Source of the DNA: JARICQ01 sp964527205
Lineage (GTDB): Bacteria; Bacillota; Clostridia; Tissierellales; Tissierellaceae
NCBI GenBank assembly: GCA_964527205.1
Contig: CAZGQG010000011.1
Coordinates: forward strand, 1 to 50,483
Reading direction: 5' to 3'
DNA: 50,483 nucleotides
In this document: positions 1-7,199 of the stretch, in pieces
Layout: each line of letters opens with the position of its first letter
How positions within the stretch are numbered: position 1 is the first letter of the stretch
Program-made: the position numbers and the translations under genes
Notes under the pieces: generated by a model
Database searches by the model: none
What the model was told of the DNA's origin: nothing
What the model saw: only the letters and a program-made list of their open reading frames with translations

Positions 1-39
1 AGGATTTTAAGCTTATAGAATAAAGCTAGGAGGGATTTA

Positions 40-1671
40 ATGGATATTAAATTTTATGGGGCAGCAAAAATAGTAACAGGATCCAATTTTTTAATAGAGA
101 CTGATAAGTATAAGTTACTTGTAGATTGTGGATTGTTTCAAGGCAACAAGGAGACTGAGAGAAAGAACTTTGATGACTTTCCATACAATCCTGAAGAAAT
201 TGATTATCTCTTCCTGACCCATGCCCATATAGACCATAGCGGTAGGATACCTAAATTGGTAAAGGATGGCTTTAGGGGAAGAATATTTGCTACAAGTCCA
301 ACCTATGATCTGGCTAGGATTATGTTAAAGGATAGTGCAAAGATTCAAGAATCTGATATTAAATGGGAAAATAAAAAGAGAGAAAGAGCTGGAAAACCTG
401 CCTTAGAACCCCTATACACCATGGCTGATGCTGAAGTTAGCTTAAGTTATTTTGAGCCTTATTTTTATGATCAAAAAATAAGGGTAAATGAAGATATAGA
501 ACTTAGATTCAGGGATGCAGGTCACATATTAGGTTCTGCCATAGTGGAGTTATGGATAAGGGAAAATGGAGAAGAATTAAAGATAGTCTTTTCAGGAGAC
601 CTGGGAATGCCAGACAGACCTATTATTAAAAGTCCTGAATATATAGATGAGGCTGATTATCTTGTTATAGAGTCAACCTATGGGGATAGCTTGCATGCAT
701 CCTATGAGGATAGTAGCAAGGAATTAATAGATATAATCAATAAGACTGCCCTAAGGGGTGGATCTGTTATAATACCATCCTTTGCCGTAGGAAGGACTCA
801 GGAATTAATATATAAACTTAATAAGTACTATGAATACAACGAGGAATTGGAGCATTATATGAGAATACCTATCTATGTTGATAGCCCTATGGCCATAGAT
901 GCCACAGAGGTTTTCAAGAGGAATTCTAGCTCCTTTGATGATGAGGCTAGGGAACTAATCTTAAAGGGTGACAATCCCTTCCAATTTGAAAATTTAAGAT
1001 ATACAAGAACCACGGAAGAATCCATGGCCTTAAATAAATTTCAGTTTCCCAAGGTAATTATATCAGCAAGTGGAATGGCAACTGCAGGTAGGGTAAGACA
1101 TCATTTAAAGCATAATCTTTGGGACAAGAGAAATAGTTTGGTTTTTGTAGGCTATCAAGCTAATGGAACCCTGGGAAGAATATTACAGGATGGGGTTAAA
1201 AATGTTAAACTACTTGGTGAGGAGATAAAGGTGGAAGCAGAAATACATTCCTTGGAGGGTTTCTCTGCCCATGCAGATCAAAATATGCTCTTAGAATGGA
1301 TAAATAAGTTTAAGAAGAAACCTAAAAAGATATTTATAGTCCATGGAGAAGAGGAACCAGCAGAAGCCCTATCTACCTTAATCAAGCATTTATATAAGAT
1401 AGACACTGTGATTCCAAATTTAGGAGATTCCTTTAAGATCAAGAAGGATAGCTTTGAACTTAAAAAAGGAATGGAAATTTCCCCAATTATGCTAAAAGAA
1501 GATATTGAAAAAGAACTGAAATTAGCATACAATCAATTTGAGGCCCTAATGGATAAGTCCAGTCATATGATTGATGAAAAGACTCTTAATAAAAAATATG
1601 ATTTGATTAAAAATGATCTTATTAATCTTCAGCATGTCTTGATGGATCTTAATATGACTGTGGGGAAATAA
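40..1671 (+). CDS. MBL-fold / beta-CASP metallo-hydrolase with RNA-specificity domain
   Basis: Predicted zinc-dependent nuclease of the beta-CASP branch of the metallo-beta-lactamase superfamily, the group that includes RNA-processing nucleases; probably cytoplasmic. The zinc motif HAHIDH is at residues 61-66. Further zinc-ligand motifs follow: DAGHILGSA near 160 and SGDLGMPDRP near 190. The beta-CASP insert shows SFAVGRTQE near 250 and SASGMATAGRVRHHL near 345, and the C-terminal RNA-specificity part has GFSAHADQ near 410 and VHGEE near 440. At 543 residues it is full length for this family. The ATG follows an AGGAGGG ribosome binding site at a normal distance. The lipoate ligase gene begins 15 bases downstream, so they are probably co-transcribed. 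Fold is certain; whether the substrate is RNA is inferred. Confidence 0.9.
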   Translation: MDIKFYGAAKIVTGSNFLIETDKYKLLVDCGLFQGNKETERKNFDDFPYNPEEIDYLFLTHAHIDHSGRIPKLVKDGFRGRIFATSPTYDLARIMLKDSAKIQESDIKWENKKRERAGKPALEPLYTMADAEVSLSYFEPYFYDQKIRVNEDIELRFRDAGHILGSAIVELWIRENGEELKIVFSGDLGMPDRPIIKSPEYIDEADYLVIESTYGDSLHASYEDSSKELIDIINKTALRGGSVIIPSFAVGRTQELIYKLNKYYEYNEELEHYMRIPIYVDSPMAIDATEVFKRNSSSFDDEARELILKGDNPFQFENLRYTRTTEESMALNKFQFPKVIISASGMATAGRVRHHLKHNLWDKRNSLVFVGYQANGTLGRILQDGVKNVKLLGEEIKVEAEIHSLEGFSAHADQNMLLEWINKFKKKPKKIFIVHGEEEPAEALSTLIKHLYKIDTVIPNLGDSFKIKKDSFELKKGMEISPIMLKEDIEKELKLAYNQFEALMDKSSHMIDEKTLNKKYDLIKNDLINLQHVLMDLNMTVGK

Positions 1672-1686
1672 TATGAGGAGGTTTTT

Positions 1687-2682
1687 ATGAAATATATTGT
1701 AAATAATTCAAACAACCCAATGTATAATCTAGCATTTGAAGAGTATTGCTTTAAGCATTTGGAGATTAATCCTGATGAGGACTATGTAATACTCTGGATC
1801 AATGGACCTACAATAGTAGTAGGTAAAAATCAAAATACATTGGAAGAAATCAACAAGGACTACACAGATGCAGAGGGTATAAAAATTGTAAGGAGAATAA
1901 CCGGTGGAGGAGCTGTATATCACGATTTAGGAAATCTAAATTTTAGTATATTGACTTTGGATACTGGAGATGGAAAAATTGATTTTCAAAAATACAATAT
2001 ACCTATAGTAAGGTCCTTGGAAAAAATAGGAATAAAGGCTGAGCTATCAGGAAGAAATGATATGACCATAGATGGTAAGAAGTTCTCAGGCATAGCCCAG
2101 TCAGTTTGGAAACAAAGAGTGCTAAACCACGGAACACTTTTATTTGATACAGACTTGGAAGTTCTTTCCAAGGCCCTAAATGTAAAGCAGGATAAAATTG
2201 CTTCCAAGGGTGTAAAGTCTGTTAAGAGCAGGGTTACCAACATCAAACCTAATATGGAAAAAGATGTAGATATATTGGAATTTAAAGACATACTCTTAAA
2301 TACACTGTTTTCCATGTCAGGATCAGAGCCAGTAGAGTATAAACTTACAGAGGAAGATTTGAAAAATATTGATGAATTATATGAAGAAAAGTACAATACC
2401 TGGGAATGGAATTATGGGGGAAGCCCAAAATTTGAATATAAAAACTATAAGAGATTTCCCTTTGGCAGTGTAGACATTAGATTTAATGTAAGAAATGGAT
2501 TAATCTCAGATACAAAGATCTATGGAGACTTCTTTGGATCACAGGATGTAGCTTTATTAGAAGAAAAATTAAATGGAGTGAAATATGAAAAAGAAGATTT
2601 AAGGCTTGCCTTAGAAGATGAACCCCTAGACAAATACTTTGGAAATATTAGCCTAGATGAATTTTTAGAATTATTGTTTTAA
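1687..2682 (+). CDS. lplA: lipoate--protein ligase
   Basis: Attaches free lipoate, through lipoyl-AMP, to the lysine of lipoyl domains such as glycine cleavage H protein or 2-oxoacid dehydrogenase E2; cytoplasmic. Residues 69-80 (RRITGGGAVYHD) form the signature of the lipoate/biotin ligase fold. The adenylate-contacting lysines lie in DGKKFSGIAQ at about 129-138. The C-terminal third matches the accessory domain of LplA-type enzymes. Length 331 is normal. The ATG has an AGGAGG site 8 bases upstream. A hairpin terminator follows directly. No lipoyl-dependent enzyme is encoded in this window, so the acceptor protein must be elsewhere. Confidence 0.92.
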   Translation: MKYIVNNSNNPMYNLAFEEYCFKHLEINPDEDYVILWINGPTIVVGKNQNTLEEINKDYTDAEGIKIVRRITGGGAVYHDLGNLNFSILTLDTGDGKIDFQKYNIPIVRSLEKIGIKAELSGRNDMTIDGKKFSGIAQSVWKQRVLNHGTLLFDTDLEVLSKALNVKQDKIASKGVKSVKSRVTNIKPNMEKDVDILEFKDILLNTLFSMSGSEPVEYKLTEEDLKNIDELYEEKYNTWEWNYGGSPKFEYKNYKRFPFGSVDIRFNVRNGLISDTKIYGDFFGSQDVALLEEKLNGVKYEKEDLRLALEDEPLDKYFGNISLDEFLELLF

Positions 2683-2687
2683 CCCTT

Positions 2688-2724
2688 AGACCCTTAGCCT
2701 AAACTAGGGGTCTTATATAAGTTT
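2688..2724 (+). terminator. rho-independent terminator after lplA
   Basis: A 10-bp stem (2688-2697 with 2704-2713, one G-T pair) closes a 6-base loop. It is followed by an A/T-rich tail with TTTT at 2722-2725. The T-run is broken, so termination may be partial. It sits between the lplA stop and the next ribosome binding site. Confidence 0.65.
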
Positions 2725-2763
2725 TAAAGAGTTCGATTTTAATATTGCAAGGAGTGGGTCAGG

Positions 2764-3744
2764 ATGAAAGAAAATGAAAAATTGAATATAGCCAATCTAC
2801 CTAGTAAAATAGAAAAGCTTAATGGACTAAGCCAGGAACTCCATAGGGAAATATATATAAAAAGAGATGACCAAACGGGAAGTGAATTTTCTGGGAACAA
2901 GATAAGAAAACTAGAATACGCTGCCAAGGAAGCCCTAGATAAGGGCTGTGATTATTTAATTAGCTGCGGAGGCATACAATCAAACCACGCTAGATCTACT
3001 GCAGCCCTGGCTGCTAAGCTTGGCATAGGATCATACTTGGTCCTAAGGGGAGATGAAAGTTCTAAGCTAGAGGGGAATTATTTCTTTAATAAAATCCTAG
3101 GAGCTAGGATCAAGCTGGTTTCCACAGAGGAATATAAGTATGAAAGACAGGAAATAATGGAAGAAATAAAGGGTGAGCTGGAAAAAGAAGGTCACAGGGC
3201 CTATATAATACCTGAAGGAGCTTCAAATGGAATTGGATCCCTAGGCTATCTTAATGCTATGAAGGAAATAAAAGAGCAGGAAAAAGAAATGGGTCTGGAA
3301 TTTGATGCCATTGTACTTGCTGTAGGATCAGGTGGTACCTATGCAGGACTTTACTATGAAAATCATAGGAGTAATAGGGATTGCCAAATATATGGAATAA
3401 ATGTTGCAGCAGATAGTGAGCATTTCAAAACTGTAGTCTTAGAACTCTTAGATGAAATATCAGAATATACAGGGGAAAAAATCCATACAAATAGGGATGA
3501 AATTAACATAATTGATGGCTATGTGGGCAAGGGCTATGCCCTTAGTCTCCAGGAAGAAATAGACTTTATTAGTGCTTTTGCGAGAAAAGAAGGAATTATC
3601 TTGGATCCAGTTTACACAGGAAAGGCCATGTATGGTCTTGTAGAGGAAATAAGGGCAGGTAGATTGGAGAATAAGGATAAAATCTTATTTATTCATACTG
3701 GTGGAATCTTTGGATGGAGTGAATATGCTAGGGGACTAGTTTAG
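2764..3744 (+). CDS. PLP enzyme of the D-cysteine desulfhydrase / ACC deaminase family
   Basis: Pyridoxal-phosphate enzyme, most likely degrading D-cysteine to pyruvate, sulfide and ammonia. ACC deaminase-like activity is the alternative, and substrate cannot be settled by eye. The Schiff-base lysine is in SGNKIRKLE (K46). The phosphate/substrate loop GGIQSNHARSTAA is at about 69-81, and a glycine-rich cofactor loop (VGSGGTYAGL) lies near 190. Length 326 fits the family. The ATG follows GGAGTGGG. The gene opens a same-strand run with yaaA, a NadX-like and a GpsA-like gene, separated by short gaps of about 40-65 bases. Confidence 0.85.
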   Translation: MKENEKLNIANLPSKIEKLNGLSQELHREIYIKRDDQTGSEFSGNKIRKLEYAAKEALDKGCDYLISCGGIQSNHARSTAALAAKLGIGSYLVLRGDESSKLEGNYFFNKILGARIKLVSTEEYKYERQEIMEEIKGELEKEGHRAYIIPEGASNGIGSLGYLNAMKEIKEQEKEMGLEFDAIVLAVGSGGTYAGLYYENHRSNRDCQIYGINVAADSEHFKTVVLELLDEISEYTGEKIHTNRDEINIIDGYVGKGYALSLQEEIDFISAFARKEGIILDPVYTGKAMYGLVEEIRAGRLENKDKILFIHTGGIFGWSEYARGLV

Positions 3745-3784
3745 GATTTAAAGAAAATAGCTTGAAAATGAAGGAAGTGATGGG

Positions 3785-4543
3785 ATGAGGATTATTATTT
3801 CTCCTGCTAAGAAGATGAAAAGGGAGGATGATGTGTTTCTTCCTAGGCAAAAGCCAGTTTTTCTAAAGGATACGGAGGAGATTTTACAGTATTTAAAAAG
3901 CTTGGATTACCATGAATTAAAGTCAATATGGAAGACCAGTGATAAACTTACAAGTTTAAACTATGAGAGAATAAGGAATATGGATTTGGAAAAAAGCTTA
4001 AGTCCAGCCATATTCTCCTATGAAGGACTCCAATATCAGTATCTAGGAGCTGGAGCACTTAGCTATGAGGAACTTGACTATATAGAAGAACATTTAAGGA
4101 TCTTATCAGGTTTTTATGGAATCCTAAGACCCTTTGATGGAATAGTGCCCTATAGACTTGAAATGCAAGCTAAATTCAAGGATTGGGACTATGAAAGCCT
4201 ATATGAATTCTGGGGGCAGAGGCTTGCAAAGGAGATAGGAAATGAGAGTAAGCTTATACTAGATTTGGCATCCAAGGAATACAGCGATTCCATAGCTAAA
4301 GACCTAGATAAGGGTATTAGGATTGTAAAGTGTATTTTTGGAGAGATAATCCAGGGCAAGGTCAAGGAAAAGGCCACCCTTATAAAAATGGCTAGGGGTG
4401 AAATGGTAAGGTTTATGGCAGAAAAAAAGATTAAAGATCTAGAGGAGCTAAAGAGCTTTGATAGACTAAACTATGTTTATAGGGATGAATTGTCCAGTGA
4501 TGAAGAACTTGTATTTATAAAAAAAGATTCTTTATTAATTTAA
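3785..4543 (+). CDS. yaaA: YaaA family peroxide-stress protein
   Basis: Member of the YaaA (DUF328) family, which in E. coli lowers intracellular free iron during peroxide stress and has a DNA-binding fold. The N-terminus MRIIISPAKKM is the family hallmark. Central motifs include FSYEGLQYQYL near 78 and ILSGFYGILRPFDGI near 105. Length 252 matches the family. An AAGGAAGTGATGGG site precedes the ATG. The family is clear. The role in this anaerobe is inferred, though iron and oxidant control would make sense in an iron-sulfur-rich organism. Confidence 0.9.
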   Translation: MRIIISPAKKMKREDDVFLPRQKPVFLKDTEEILQYLKSLDYHELKSIWKTSDKLTSLNYERIRNMDLEKSLSPAIFSYEGLQYQYLGAGALSYEELDYIEEHLRILSGFYGILRPFDGIVPYRLEMQAKFKDWDYESLYEFWGQRLAKEIGNESKLILDLASKEYSDSIAKDLDKGIRIVKCIFGEIIQGKVKEKATLIKMARGEMVRFMAEKKIKDLEELKSFDRLNYVYRDELSSDEELVFIKKDSLLI

Positions 4544-4586
4544 AAATCCATATAATTAATACTAAAAGTCTTGAAAGGATGATAAA

Positions 4587-5393
4587 GTGAAAAAATATAA
4601 AGTAGGAATTATAGGCACAGGCTCTTTAGGAACTAGTATAGCTGAAGCTATAAAGGATAGTCTTTCAGACCACTATGAAATCCTAGGAGTCCTAAGTAGA
4701 AGGGAAGAAAACTCTCTTAAACTAGCTGAAAAAGTGGATTCTAAGGCCTATGATAATATAGATCAAATGATAGAAGATAGACCAGATTATATTATAGAGG
4801 CAGCAGGACCAGAAATTGTAAGGGATATGGGTCTTAAGATTTTAGATAAGGGGATAAATTTTATTCCTCTTTCAGTGGGAGCCCTGGCAGATGAGGAATT
4901 TCTTCAAGAGCTTAAAAAAACAGCCTTAAAAAACAAGTCTAGGATTTATATACCCTCTGGTGCAGTGGGAGGCTTTGATCTCTTAAGGAGTTCTCTCCTA
5001 ATGGAGGATATGGAAATAAGCATTAGTACAGAGAAGGCTCCGGAGTCATTAAATGGAGCACCATTTTTAAAGGGAAGAGAACTTTCTAAAGAGAAAATTG
5101 AAAAGCTCTACCAAGGAAGTGCAAGGGAAGCCATAGAACTATTTCCCAATAATGTAAATGTAGCTGTAGCTACAGCATTAGCAGGTATAGGAGTAGATCA
5201 TACTAGGGTGAGTATCCACAGTGTACCTGGTATGAAGAGCAATAAACATAGGATTCAAGCTAGGGGAGAAACTATGAAGATAGACCTATCAATTGAAGCA
5301 AGTCCATCTCCTAAGAATCCAAGATCTAGCAGTTTGGCTGCCTATAGTGTAATTGCCATACTTGAGAATCTAGTAAGCCCTCTTGTATTTTAG
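4587..5393 (+). CDS. nadX: L-aspartate dehydrogenase
   Basis: Predicted NAD(P)-dependent L-aspartate dehydrogenase, which makes iminoaspartate for quinolinate and NAD synthesis in place of, or besides, aspartate oxidase. The Rossmann motif GIIGTGSLGTSIAEA is at residues 8-22. The family's catalytic region includes PSGAVGGFD near 128, the active-site histidine in GIGVDHTRV near 205, and the C-terminal PKNPRSSSLAAYS block. Length 268 is typical. No nadA or nadC is adjacent, so the NAD role rests on homology alone. The stop codon lies in the loop of a terminator hairpin. Confidence 0.85.
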   Translation: MKKYKVGIIGTGSLGTSIAEAIKDSLSDHYEILGVLSRREENSLKLAEKVDSKAYDNIDQMIEDRPDYIIEAAGPEIVRDMGLKILDKGINFIPLSVGALADEEFLQELKKTALKNKSRIYIPSGAVGGFDLLRSSLLMEDMEISISTEKAPESLNGAPFLKGRELSKEKIEKLYQGSAREAIELFPNNVNVAVATALAGIGVDHTRVSIHSVPGMKSNKHRIQARGETMKIDLSIEASPSPKNPRSSSLAAYSVIAILENLVSPLVF

Positions 5394-5411
5394 AAGGGCT
5401 TGCTAGATTTT
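5371..5411 (+). terminator. terminator hairpin overlapping the end of nadX
   Basis: An 11-bp stem (5371-5381 with 5395-5405, one G-T pair) encloses a 13-base loop that contains the nadX stop codon. ATTTTAT follows. The left arm is coding sequence, so termination and the protein C-terminus share the same bases. Confidence 0.6.
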
Positions 5412-5457
5412 ATAAGGAGTTTATAAGAAATATAAATATTATTAGGGAGGATTACAT

Positions 5458-6480
5458 ATGGAAAATATAGTAGTTATAGGGGCAGGAGTCATGGGAAGTG
5501 CCCTGGCCATTCATTTAGGAAACAATGGACATAGGGTGAATTTGTGGGGAACCCAGTGGGATAAGGAAGCCATAGATCAGATGAAAAAGACTATGGAACA
5601 TGAAAGTCTTGGAGTTGCAATTCCTGAAAGAGTGTCCTTTTATTATGATGACCAAATAGAGGAGGCCTTTAAAGATACAAAACTGATAATTATAGCGGTA
5701 ATTTCAGATGGGATAAAGTCCATGAGTGAGAAGATAGCAGCTTATGTAGAGAAAGATCATGTTATATTAAGTATTACAAAGGGAATCGATGGAGATAGCC
5801 TGCTTACCATGTCTACAATTATAGAAAACTCCCTTCCAGAGGAAATAAGAGAGAGTCTAGGCCTAGTAAAGCTAGGGGGCCCAATTATAGCCGCAGAATT
5901 AGCAGAGGGAAGATATACAGAGGGAATCTTTGCATCTAAAAACATAGAGGCGGCAAGGTTTGCAAGGGATATCTTTAGGACCAGTAAATTCAAGGCTAGA
6001 TTAACAAAGGATATTTTAGGAGTAGATTTATGTGCAGCCTTTAAAAATTCCTATGCCATAGGTATGGGTATAATTGAAGGATTGGAAGGAGATAGCAACA
6101 ATCCTAAGGCAGCTCTTATGGCCAGAGGAACTATAGAGATGAGCAATATAGTAAGGGCCTATGGGGGAAGCAGAGAAACAGCCCTAGGCATAGCTGGGGT
6201 GGGAGATTACTATGTAACTGCCCAGGGTGGAAGAAATGGAATGTTTGGAGCCTTTTTAGGCCAGGGAGATACAGTAGATGAGGCCTTGGAGAATATGCAG
6301 GGTCAAACTGTGGAAGGACTTGCTGTAACTCATAATGGATATAAGCTCTTAGAAAAATTAGAAAAAAAAGGCAAGTTAAATATTAAAAAAGATACACCCC
6401 TATTCCTAGAAATCTACAATGTGCTTTATAACAATAAATCTGCCAAGGATGCGATTCAGAGTTATTGGTTAAGTGATTAA
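5458..6480 (+). CDS. gpsA: NAD(P)H-dependent glycerol-3-phosphate dehydrogenase family protein
   Basis: Reduces dihydroxyacetone phosphate to sn-glycerol-3-phosphate for phospholipid synthesis. The dinucleotide motif VIGAGVMGSALAIHLGNNGH is at residues 5-24. The catalytic lysine block DLCAAFKNSYAIGMG is near 190-204, and KAALMARGTIEM near 216-227 is typical of GpsA. Length 340 is normal. The ATG follows GGGAGGATTACAT. It sits behind the nadX terminator and may have its own promoter. Many clostridia have more than one GpsA-like protein, so this could be a paralogue rather than the main enzyme. Confidence 0.82.
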   Translation: MENIVVIGAGVMGSALAIHLGNNGHRVNLWGTQWDKEAIDQMKKTMEHESLGVAIPERVSFYYDDQIEEAFKDTKLIIIAVISDGIKSMSEKIAAYVEKDHVILSITKGIDGDSLLTMSTIIENSLPEEIRESLGLVKLGGPIIAAELAEGRYTEGIFASKNIEAARFARDIFRTSKFKARLTKDILGVDLCAAFKNSYAIGMGIIEGLEGDSNNPKAALMARGTIEMSNIVRAYGGSRETALGIAGVGDYYVTAQGGRNGMFGAFLGQGDTVDEALENMQGQTVEGLAVTHNGYKLLEKLEKKGKLNIKKDTPLFLEIYNVLYNNKSAKDAIQSYWLSD

Positions 6481-6527
6481 AAACAAAATAAAAATGAGCC
6501 TAGAAAATTCTTAAATAGAGTATAATT

Positions 6528-6576
6528 GATATAGGATAGATAGTATAATTTACTACTATTCCTATATCTTTTTTTA
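6528..6576 (+). terminator. terminator after the gpsA-like gene
   Basis: A 9-bp stem (6528-6536 with 6560-6568), extended by weaker A/T pairing inside, is followed by a run of seven T at 6569-6575. It probably ends the 2764-6480 transcription unit. Confidence 0.7.
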
Positions 6577-6577
6577 T

Positions 6578-6626
6578 AGTGCCATGGCCGGACTGTAAAC
6601 GGAAAGCTCTCGCCACCAGGGAATCT
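6578..6626 (-). pseudogene. degenerate 3' half of a tRNA-Leu gene
   Basis: Read on the minus strand, this stretch aligns with the 3' half of the intact tRNA-Leu at 6987-7073, in the same orientation and about 400 bases away. By my own count about 34 of 46 columns match with a single one-base gap. The match includes CTGGTGGC, from the tRNA-Leu variable-arm side of the anticodon stem, and AGTCCGGCC in the T-arm. The anticodon loop and the 5' half are absent, and T-stem pairing is broken, so it cannot be a working tRNA. It is either a decayed duplicate or the scar of an integration event. Confidence 0.5.
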
Positions 6627-6662
6627 TTAATTTTGTAATTTTGACCTTGAATTTTTAATTTT

Positions 6663-6733
6663 GTCATTCTGAGCCTGCGAAGAATCTTAAGGCCCCAAAC
6701 ACAGATTCTTCCTCGCTATGCTCATCAGAATGA
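6663..6733. repeat. palindromic intergenic repeat (REP/MITE-like hairpin)
   Basis: Imperfect inverted repeat. The left arm 6663-6687 begins GTCATTCTGAG and ends AGAATCT. The right arm 6703-6733 begins AGATTCTT and ends AGAATGAC. The outer 8 bases and the inner 7-8 bases pair well, giving a long hairpin. The arm sequence resembles a palindrome I recall from intergenic regions of many bacteria, with GTCATTCTGAG at one end and GAAGAATCT at the other. A more decayed piece (CGCTATGCT, GATGACA) follows at about 6735-6795. No transposase is nearby. Confidence 0.6.
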
Positions 6734-6816
6734 CGAAAAGCTATGATCTTCATGATGACAGAAACGCTATGCTTCTCAGATACCATAGGATGACAAAATC
6801 TCTATAGAAGAATAAG

Positions 6817-6851
6817 AACCATAACTAGGATTATATAGTTATGGTTTTTTT
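6817..6851 (+). terminator. strong hairpin terminator in the gap
   Basis: Perfect 11-bp stem (6817-6827 with 6836-6846) with an 8-base loop. It runs into a T-tract to 6851. It points rightward and has no recognisable gene just ahead of it, apart from the repeat and tRNA remnant. Reading leftward it could also block transcription coming out of the tRNA-Leu gene. Confidence 0.7.
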
Positions 6852-6986
6852 AATCTAATAGTACTAATGTTTACAAGGAATAATTATGTCACTTGATATC
6901 AAAAAATATCACTAAAACACTAAAATTCACCCTAAAATGCAAAAAAAGAGCTTAGAGATCAACCCTCTAAACCCAGTTTGATAATA
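6852..6986. other. A/T-rich spacer without recognisable features
   Basis: Between the strong terminator and the 3' end of tRNA-Leu(CAA). I see no open frame with a ribosome binding site, no clear hairpin and no repeat. Together with the elements listed from 6528 onward it makes up the roughly 720-base gap between the gpsA-like gene and polA. Confidence 0.5.
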
Positions 6987-7073
6987 TGGTGCCGATGCCC
7001 GGACTCGAACCGGGACGGTGTTGCCACCAGTGGATTTTGAGTCCACCACGTCTGCCAATTCCATCACACCGGC
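6987..7073 (-). tRNA. tRNA-Leu(CAA)
   Basis: On the minus strand the gene begins GCCGGTG, which pairs with CATCGGC at the 3' end to form a 7-bp acceptor stem; CCA is encoded. The anticodon arm is GTGGA-loop CTCAAAA-TCCAC, giving anticodon CAA, which reads UUG. A long variable arm and the TTCGAGT T-loop are present, as expected of a class II tRNA. Length is 87 bases. It is transcribed opposite to both neighbours from its own promoter at 7092-7120. Confidence 0.95.
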
Positions 7074-7091
7074 AAAAGTACTATAAGAAAT

Positions 7092-7120
7092 ATTTTAACA
7101 CAGAGCCTATAATTAGGCAA
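7092..7120 (-). promoter_or_regulatory. promoter of tRNA-Leu(CAA)
   Basis: On the minus strand TTGCCT (7120-7115) and TAAAAT (7097-7092) are separated by exactly 17 bases, with a TGT extension in front of the -10. The predicted start lies about a dozen bases upstream of the mature tRNA. Confidence 0.7.
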
Positions 7121-7138
7121 GATATTTATTCTATCATG

Positions 7139-7167
7139 TTTACTGTAGCTATGATTTAATGTATACT
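7139..7167 (+). promoter_or_regulatory. polA promoter
   Basis: TTTACT (7139-7144) and TATACT (7162-7167) are 17 bases apart. Transcription would start near 7174, giving a leader of about 25 bases that contains the GGAGTGAT ribosome binding site. It is divergent from the tRNA-Leu promoter. Confidence 0.65.
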
Positions 7168-7199
7168 ATAATAGATAAGTTTTGAATGGAGTGATATAA

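Noticed and set aside
6578..6626. A second functional tRNA-Leu
   Set aside because: It lacks the 5' half and anticodon, and stem pairing is broken.
6663..6795. CRISPR array
   Set aside because: Only two or three imperfect arms at irregular spacing, no uniform repeats or spacers, and no cas genes.
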